A stretch of 15,362 nucleotides of DNA from DATAOG01 sp046727895 (GTDB lineage Bacteria > Pseudomonadota > Alphaproteobacteria > Geminicoccales > Geminicoccaceae). The notes beneath the pieces were generated by a model. It saw only the letters and a program-made list of their open reading frames with translations, ran no database searches and had not been told where the DNA came from. A program made the position numbers and the translations under genes. This document shows, piece after piece, positions 13,301-15,362 of this stretch (positions are counted from its first letter, which is position 1; each line of letters begins with the position of its first letter). Location of the stretch: the NCBI GenBank assembly GCA_046727895.1, contig JBKPDM010000527.1, positions 1 to 15,362 of the forward strand, in the 5' to 3' direction.

Positions 13301-13662
13301 GGCGAGCGCAGCTCGCCATCGCCGTCCCGCCGGTACCACTCCGGGTGCTCCTCGACCAGGACGGCGTCCTTGGCCGTATGGTTGAGCACCAGGTCCATCA
13401 TAGGGGCAATGCCGCGCCTGGCGGCGGCCTTGGTGAAGCCCTTGAGCAGGGTCTCGGGCGGGCGGTCGTCGGCCGCGAGCAGGGGATGCAGCCGGTAGTA
13501 GTCCTTGACCGCGTAGAGGCTGCCCGAGAAGCCAGGGTAGTGGAACGGGTTGACGTAGACCCAGTCGAAGCCCATGCCGGCGATCCGCTCGAGATGATCG
13601 GACCAGGCCGGCACCGGCCCGGCGAGCAGCGGGAAGAGGTTGTAGATCCGGGGGCCAGACAT
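10318..13662 (-). CDS. glgE: Maltose-1-phosphate maltosyltransferase (GlgE) with an extra N-terminal GH13 domain
   Basis: GlgE transfers maltosyl from maltose 1-phosphate to the non-reducing end of alpha-1,4-glucan, releasing phosphate. The product is 1114 aa, against roughly 660-700 for ordinary GlgE. Residues about 466-1114 are the full enzyme: RTRIVIEHVYPELDGGR opens the N-terminal domain, FDVLYFTPIHPIGRKNRKG is the acceptor region, and QCAPDHPW, KIFRVDNPHTKP (nucleophile D841), IFLAEAFTRPKMM (E870) and ANTPDINPVYLQ (D928) are the active site. Residues about 1-445 are a second GH13 module with its own set: MMDLVLNHTA (D90, N94, H95), GFKGFRCDAAYQ (D174), RFFAETLG (E203) and AFPESHDTERLATD (H257, D258). 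No signal peptide is seen. I chose the ATG at 13662 because AGGGA precedes it by 6 nt; the in-frame ATG at 13683 would add seven residues and has a poorly spaced site. It is first in the operon. The GlgE half is certain; the N-domain function is unknown. Confidence 0.95.
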   Translation of the reverse strand: MSGPRIYNLFPLLAGPVPAWSDHLERIAGMGFDWVYVNPFHYPGFSGSLYAVKDYYRLHPLLAADDRPPETLLKGFTKAAARRGIAPMMDLVLNHTAKDAVLVEEHPEWYRRDGDGELRSPRAVDPVDPRKFTVWGDLAEIAYDNPNTRPALIEYWVELVRHHLKLGFKGFRCDAAYQVPVEVWQPILEQAKALDPQCRFFAETLGCTPEQVLALQAAGFDYMFNSSKWWDFRAPWLLEQYELYRHVAPTIAFPESHDTERLATDLGDPDPPALERQYRFRYLFAAAFSSGVMIPMGYEYGCRTRMDVVRSRPGDWQWETEAPRIDLTGYIGRVNAMKAATPALNSEGPQRKITAPHSPIVGLLRLSGGDVAASDDAAIVLINPDSARLRGIDPGPLINQAGGRISRFEDVTPDGAGVPFEPGQPLSLEPMSLRIFRGHAEPLKLVTRISKAAQQAAEKRLLELARTRIVIEHVYPELDGGRHAIKRVVGDVIEVEADVFGDGHDKIAAAIKYRAQDEPDWREAPMALVDNDRWAGRFPVHRNCRYFYTIEAWRDLFESWRGEIMKKHDAGLNVGLELIEGRMLVEKTLAEAKGADKKALQALLDELEVAQDDHGRQLERLLAEPVRALMRRAGIRTNASCYHHDLEVFVDRPTARFGAWYELFPRSQSGDPNVHGTFRDVIRRLPYVEGMGFDVLYFTPIHPIGRKNRKGRNNTLTPGPDDPGSPYAIGSDEGGHDALHPQLGSFEDFHALVEAAHAHGLEIALDFAIQCAPDHPWIKQHPEWFDWRPDGSIKYAENPPKKYEDIVNVHFYRDALPAIWYELRDVVLFWIGHGVKIFRVDNPHTKPVPFWQWMIREVLDRHPDVIFLAEAFTRPKMMKQLAKVGFTQSYSYFTWRDTKQELTEYLTELTEDEPREYMRPNFFANTPDINPVYLQTSGRAGFQVRFVLAATLSTVYGIYNGYELCEGTPIPGKEEYLNSEKYEIKAWDYDRPGNIRGYVARVNRIRRDNPALQEFTNLRFYNAFNDNILYYGKMTAARDNIVLIAVNLDPHHAQTANFEVPLWELNLPDWAEVEVEDLFTGQRFTWHGKMQHLWLDPNVNPCAIWRITPPGLPG

Positions 13663-13763
13663 GGTGAATCCCTGTTTGAGCATCGCCCTCTCATCGATCG
13701 TGGAGGTTCACGCGTCCGGGCAATCGGGGGCGCGATGGCTAGCGCAGACGTATCGTCGTCCGC

Positions 13764-13792
13764 ACCATAGAGGATATCGGCCGTTTGGCCAA
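13764..13792 (-). promoter_or_regulatory. Predicted sigma70-like promoter of the glgE operon
   Basis: Read on the minus strand, TTGGCC (13787-13792) and TATGGT (13764-13769) each match four of six consensus bases and are separated by exactly 17 nt. The start of transcription would fall near 13757, leaving a leader of about 95 nt before the glgE ATG at 13662. It is the best-spaced pair I found upstream of the operon. No transcription data are available, and GC-rich genomes produce chance matches. Confidence 0.45.
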
Positions 13793-13793
13793 A
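13784..13793. promoter_or_regulatory. Palindrome TTTGGCCAAA over the operon -35 box
   Basis: This is a perfect 10-bp palindrome that fully covers the predicted -35 hexamer of the glgE promoter. A dimeric repressor bound here would block RNA polymerase, so it is a candidate operator. A 10-bp palindrome can also arise by chance, and no cognate regulator gene lies in the window. Confidence 0.25.
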
Positions 13794-13894
13794 TCTGACA
13801 GGGGAATTGCCGCGGGAGCAGGCCTTCGCCCCTCGGGTCAGGCAAGCGCAATTCCTGCAGAAAGCCAGATAGTGCGGTACGTTACGACCGCTTT

Positions 13895-13900
13895 TCTAAT
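13895..13900 (+). promoter_or_regulatory. Possible -10 element for the toxin-antitoxin pair
   Basis: TCTAAT matches five of six bases of the -10 consensus and sits in the most AT-rich part of the intergenic region. No good -35 hexamer is found 15 to 18 nt upstream, so the call is weak. If used, the leader before the antitoxin ATG at 14015 would be about 110 nt and would include both inverted repeats. Confidence 0.2.
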
Positions 13901-13954
13901 ATCATGGTTGAGCTGGAGCTCAGTCGGCGATCGGTTCGGCCCGCTGCTCGACAA

Positions 13955-13969
13955 TCTTGTATTGCAAGA
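13955..13969. repeat. Inverted repeat TCTTG-N5-CAAGA
   Basis: Five-base arms flank a TATTG spacer, 46 nt before the antitoxin start. A second, overlapping inverted repeat, CAAT-N5-ATTG (13952-13964), shares the site. TacA-type antitoxins are ribbon-helix-helix proteins that repress their own operon at inverted repeats, so this is a candidate operator (inference). Confidence 0.3.
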
Positions 13970-13990
13970 CGCGCTACGGGCGCCCATGTT

Positions 13991-14007
13991 CTCCCGAGCT
14001 CGGGGAG
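13991..14007 (+). promoter_or_regulatory. Palindrome overlapping the antitoxin ribosome binding site
   Basis: CCCGAGCTCGGG (13993-14004) is a perfect 12-bp palindrome, extended to 17 nt by CT and AG at the ends with one extra G. Its right arm merges with the Shine-Dalgarno GGGGAG (14002-14007), which stands 7 nt before the ATG at 14015. It may be an antitoxin operator, or in RNA a short hairpin that hides the ribosome site. Confidence 0.45.
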
Positions 14008-14014
14008 ACCTGAT

Positions 14015-14302
14015 ATGCGCGCCGCCGGACGGAAGGACCATCCCCTCTCGATGCGGCTGCTCGAGGCCGACATCGCCATCATCGACCGCGCCGCCCGCCT
14101 GCGCGGCCGCTCACGTACCGACTTCGTGCGCGAGGCGGCGCTGCGCGCGGCCGAGGAAGTGCTCATGGAGCGGACGCTGATCCGCATGAGCCCCGCCGGT
14201 TTTGCGGCGTTCCGCGACGCCATCGAGGCGCCCGCCGCGCCCGTCCCGGAGATGGTCGAGCTGCTCCGCCGCCCTGCCCCCTGGGAGGTCGAGGAAGGCT
14301 GA
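14015..14302 (+). CDS. DUF1778 antitoxin, TacA-like
   Basis: This is the antitoxin of a type II pair: it binds and neutralises the neighbouring acetyltransferase toxin and is expected to repress the shared promoter. The product is 95 aa from ATG 14015, which has GGGGAG 7 nt upstream. The frame stays open to 13904, but the extra 37 residues look unlike the family. A ribbon-helix-helix DNA-binding unit occupies about residues 11-50 (LSMRLLEADIAIIDRAARLR, then GRSRTDFVREAALRAAEEVL). The C-terminal toxin-binding tail contains MSPAGFAAFRDAIEAPAAPV and ends RRPAPWEVEEG. The SRTDF and PAPWE blocks are typical of DUF1778. The gene ends 6 nt before the toxin start, as in other antitoxin-first operons. 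The symbol tacA is avoided because orthology to the Salmonella gene is not shown. Confidence 0.9.
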   Translation: MRAAGRKDHPLSMRLLEADIAIIDRAARLRGRSRTDFVREAALRAAEEVLMERTLIRMSPAGFAAFRDAIEAPAAPVPEMVELLRRPAPWEVEEG

Positions 14303-14308
14303 GCCCGG

Positions 14309-14824
14309 GTGGCGCTCTCCGCCCCCGAGCTGCTCGCCGCCCGGCACGACGTCGCGCAGTTCGCCTGCGGTCAGCCGGCGCTCGATCACTGGCCGAAAAC
14401 CCGGGCGCTCGCCAATCAGGAGAAGGGCTTCACGGTCGTGATGGTGGTCCACGACGCCGGCCGGGTCGTCGGCTTCTACGGTCTCGCGCCGACCGCCGTG
14501 GTCGCCTCCGTCCTGCCGCGCAGGGTCCGGACCGGGCAGCCGCCGGACCCGGTCCCCTGCCTGCTGCTCGGCCAGCTCGCGACCGATCTTGCCTACACGG
14601 GCCGCGGCATCGGGACCGGCCTCCTGAAGCACGCGCTCATGCGCTCGGTGGCCGGCGCGCGGCTGATCGGCGGCCGGGCGCTCCTCGTGCACGCTCTCGA
14701 CGAACAGGCCGCGGCCTTCTGGCGAAGACGCGGCTTCCTGCCGTCGAAGGACGACCCACTCACCCTCTTCCGCTCGCTCCCGGACATCGCCCGCTCGCTC
14801 CAGGCCGCCGCAGAAGGCTCCTGA
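14309..14824 (+). CDS. GNAT acetyltransferase toxin, TacT-like
   Basis: TacT-type toxins acetylate the amino group of aminoacyl-tRNA and halt translation. The product is 171 aa from a GTG start at 14309, with GAGGAAGG 10 nt upstream inside the antitoxin gene. The GNAT fold is clear: LLLGQLATDLAYTGRG (86-100) is the core strand, RGIGTGLL (99-106) is the acetyl-CoA loop of R-x-x-G-x-G form, and ALLVHALDEQAAAF then RRRGFLPSKDDPLTLFRSL is the TacT-like C-terminal half. The position that holds the catalytic tyrosine in TacT (pattern FY-x3-GF) reads tryptophan here (W138, codon TGG). This may mark a subfamily or a weakened toxin; RNA acceptor specificity is not readable. It forms an operon with the upstream DUF1778 antitoxin and faces the ParE-like gene. 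Confidence 0.9.
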   Translation: MALSAPELLAARHDVAQFACGQPALDHWPKTRALANQEKGFTVVMVVHDAGRVVGFYGLAPTAVVASVLPRRVRTGQPPDPVPCLLLGQLATDLAYTGRGIGTGLLKHALMRSVAGARLIGGRALLVHALDEQAAAFWRRRGFLPSKDDPLTLFRSLPDIARSLQAAAEGS

Positions 14825-14931
14825 TATGAGACCTGCTGGCGCGCGGCGCGGCTACGGCTGGCGAAAGGGATCGACGATGCGCAGTCGGCTGCTGCGATGT
14901 GCAAGGGCCACAGCCCCCGGCGGTGGCGATC
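14825..14931. other. Convergent gap between the two toxin genes
   Basis: This is a 107-nt stretch between the 3' ends of the GNAT toxin gene (plus) and the ParE-like gene (minus). No gene is supported. Its notable element is a hairpin-forming sequence at 14907-14927. Confidence 0.5.
14907..14927. terminator. Hairpin between convergent genes, possible bidirectional terminator
   Basis: The 21-nt sequence folds as GCCAC-A-GCC-CCC-GGC-G-GTGGC: a 5-bp outer stem, one A/G mismatch, a 3-bp inner stem and a 3-nt loop. It lies just before both gene ends meet, where a shared terminator would be expected. No run of T follows on either strand, so intrinsic termination would be weak at best. Confidence 0.3.
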
Positions 14932-15228
14932 TCAGGCCCGCTCCCGAAATGCGGCCTGCCAGTTGCGTCGACCGTGAATCACGCGCACGACCTCGATCCG
15001 ATCCTGCTTCATGCGGTAGGCGATGACGAAGGGAAGCCGCGGCACGACGAGCTCCCGAGTGCCCGCAACCCTTCCTCTCCGTCCTGCTCGGGGGTGAGTT
15101 CCGAGACGAGCCGCGGCATCATGCAAGGCAGCCGCCACTTTCGGCGCGGCGGTTGGATTCCTTTCCGCGATGTACGCGACAATGTCGCTGAGATCGGCAA
15201 GCGCTCCCTCGAGCCAGAGAACCTCCAT
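14932..15228 (-). CDS. ParE/RelE-family toxin
   Basis: This is a 98-aa protein of the ParE/RelE toxin superfamily, whose members either poison DNA gyrase (ParE) or cut mRNA on the ribosome (RelE). The layout is typical: a first strand VLWLEGALADLSDIVAYIAE (3-22) leading into two helices, the loop RLGTHPRAGRRG (41-52), the strands TRELVVPRLPFVIAYRM (57-73) and IEVVRVIHGRRNWQ (78-91). The R-x-L-x-x-x-x-x-P-F-V-I-A-Y and V-x-H-x-R-R-x-W patterns resemble ParE-like plasmid-stabilisation proteins more than RelE, so gyrase is the likelier target, but sequence alone does not settle it. The ATG at 15228 comes 4 nt after the stop of the upstream antitoxin frame and lacks its own good Shine-Dalgarno, which suggests coupled translation. 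Confidence 0.85.
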   Translation of the reverse strand: MEVLWLEGALADLSDIVAYIAERNPTAAPKVAAALHDAAARLGTHPRAGRRGRVAGTRELVVPRLPFVIAYRMKQDRIEVVRVIHGRRNWQAAFRERA

Positions 15229-15232
15229 GGGC

Positions 15233-15362
15233 TCAGAGGGTCAGGGTGGCCTTCGGCGCGGGGACGTTCTTGCCTTCGGACAGCGCCTTCAGCCACGCCA
15301 GGACCTCCTCCTGCCGGGCGAAGGGCCCGCCGGCGTCGGCCTGCACGAGGCGCTCGCGGATG
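15233..15362 (-). CDS. Presumed antitoxin of the ParE-like toxin, C-terminal end only
   Basis: Forty-two codons plus a TGA are visible; the start is beyond the window. The fragment begins IRERLVQADAGG and ends in a lysine- and proline-containing tail, PAPKATLTL. No DNA-binding domain is visible, as expected if it lies in the missing N-terminus. Identification as an antitoxin rests on position: it is directly upstream of the toxin, on the same strand, with a 4-nt gap. The family (ParD-like or other) cannot be named from this piece. Confidence 0.6.
   Translation of the reverse strand, partial: IRERLVQADAGGPFARQEEVLAWLKALSEGKNVPAPKATLTL

Larger units (their letters stand above)
13663..14014. 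other. Divergent intergenic region between glgE and the tacA-like gene
   Basis: This 352-nt stretch has no convincing gene; the open frames across it resemble nothing and overlap the flanking genes out of frame. It contains the glgE Shine-Dalgarno (AGGGA, 13669-13673), a minus-strand promoter, a TTTGGCCAAA palindrome, and a conspicuously AT-richer patch (about 13878-13905). It also contains an inverted repeat TCTTG-TATTG-CAAGA (13955-13969) and a perfect palindrome just before the antitoxin start. Its make-up fits a two-way regulatory region serving the operon on the left and the toxin-antitoxin pair on the right. Confidence 0.7.

Noticed and set aside
10387..13770. A 1127-codon plus-strand open frame opposite glgE
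   Set aside because: Same codon-register artefact as opposite treS-mak. It would also run through the operon promoter region, and its translation has no recognisable domain.
13785..14180. A 131-codon plus-strand frame across the intergenic region
   Set aside because: It overlaps the DUF1778 antitoxin in another frame, lacks a ribosome site and has no recognisable domain. The antitoxin frame has clear family motifs.
14111..14692. A 193-codon minus-strand frame opposite the toxin-antitoxin pair
   Set aside because: It is the antisense of two well-identified genes, and its translation is low in complexity and unlike known proteins.

Overview
The window is a GC-rich bacterial segment, most likely from an alphaproteobacterium; this rests on base composition, codon use and gene family, and the genus cannot be told. 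About 13.7 kb is a compact minus-strand operon for storage-glucan and trehalose metabolism. The last 1.35 kb holds two small toxin-antitoxin modules.

Glucan/trehalose operon (1-13662, transcribed right to left). In transcription order it encodes: a 1114-residue protein with an N-terminal GH13 domain fused to a GlgE maltosyltransferase; a trehalose synthase-maltokinase fusion (TreS-Mak); branching enzyme GlgB; debranching enzyme GlgX; malto-oligosyltrehalose trehalohydrolase TreZ; and the first third of 4-alpha-glucanotransferase MalQ, cut by the window edge. Four of the five gene junctions overlap by 1 to 14 nt, and the fifth has a 40-nt gap, so this looks like one transcript with coupled translation. 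The enzymes form a near-closed cycle. TreS converts trehalose to maltose and Mak makes maltose 1-phosphate with ATP. GlgE transfers maltosyl units to alpha-glucan and GlgB branches it. GlgX trims branches, TreZ (with TreY, not in the window) releases trehalose from glucan ends, and MalQ recycles short maltodextrins. No ADP-glucose genes (glgC, glgA) or phosphorylase (glgP) are present here.

Intergenic region (13663-14014). This holds a good minus-strand sigma70-like promoter for the operon, a palindrome overlapping its -35 box, an AT-rich patch that may carry the divergent promoter, and a perfect 12-bp palindrome touching the ribosome binding site of the next gene.

Toxin-antitoxin region (14015-15362). 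On the plus strand is a DUF1778/TacA-type antitoxin followed by a TacT-type GNAT toxin, whose usual catalytic tyrosine position reads tryptophan. Facing it on the minus strand is a ParE/RelE-type toxin preceded by the C-terminal end of its presumed antitoxin, which runs off the window.

The best candidate for something under-described is the double-headed GlgE: both its GH13 modules appear to keep full catalytic residue sets. Very long plus-strand open frames lie opposite every operon gene but are explained by codon bias, not by genes.
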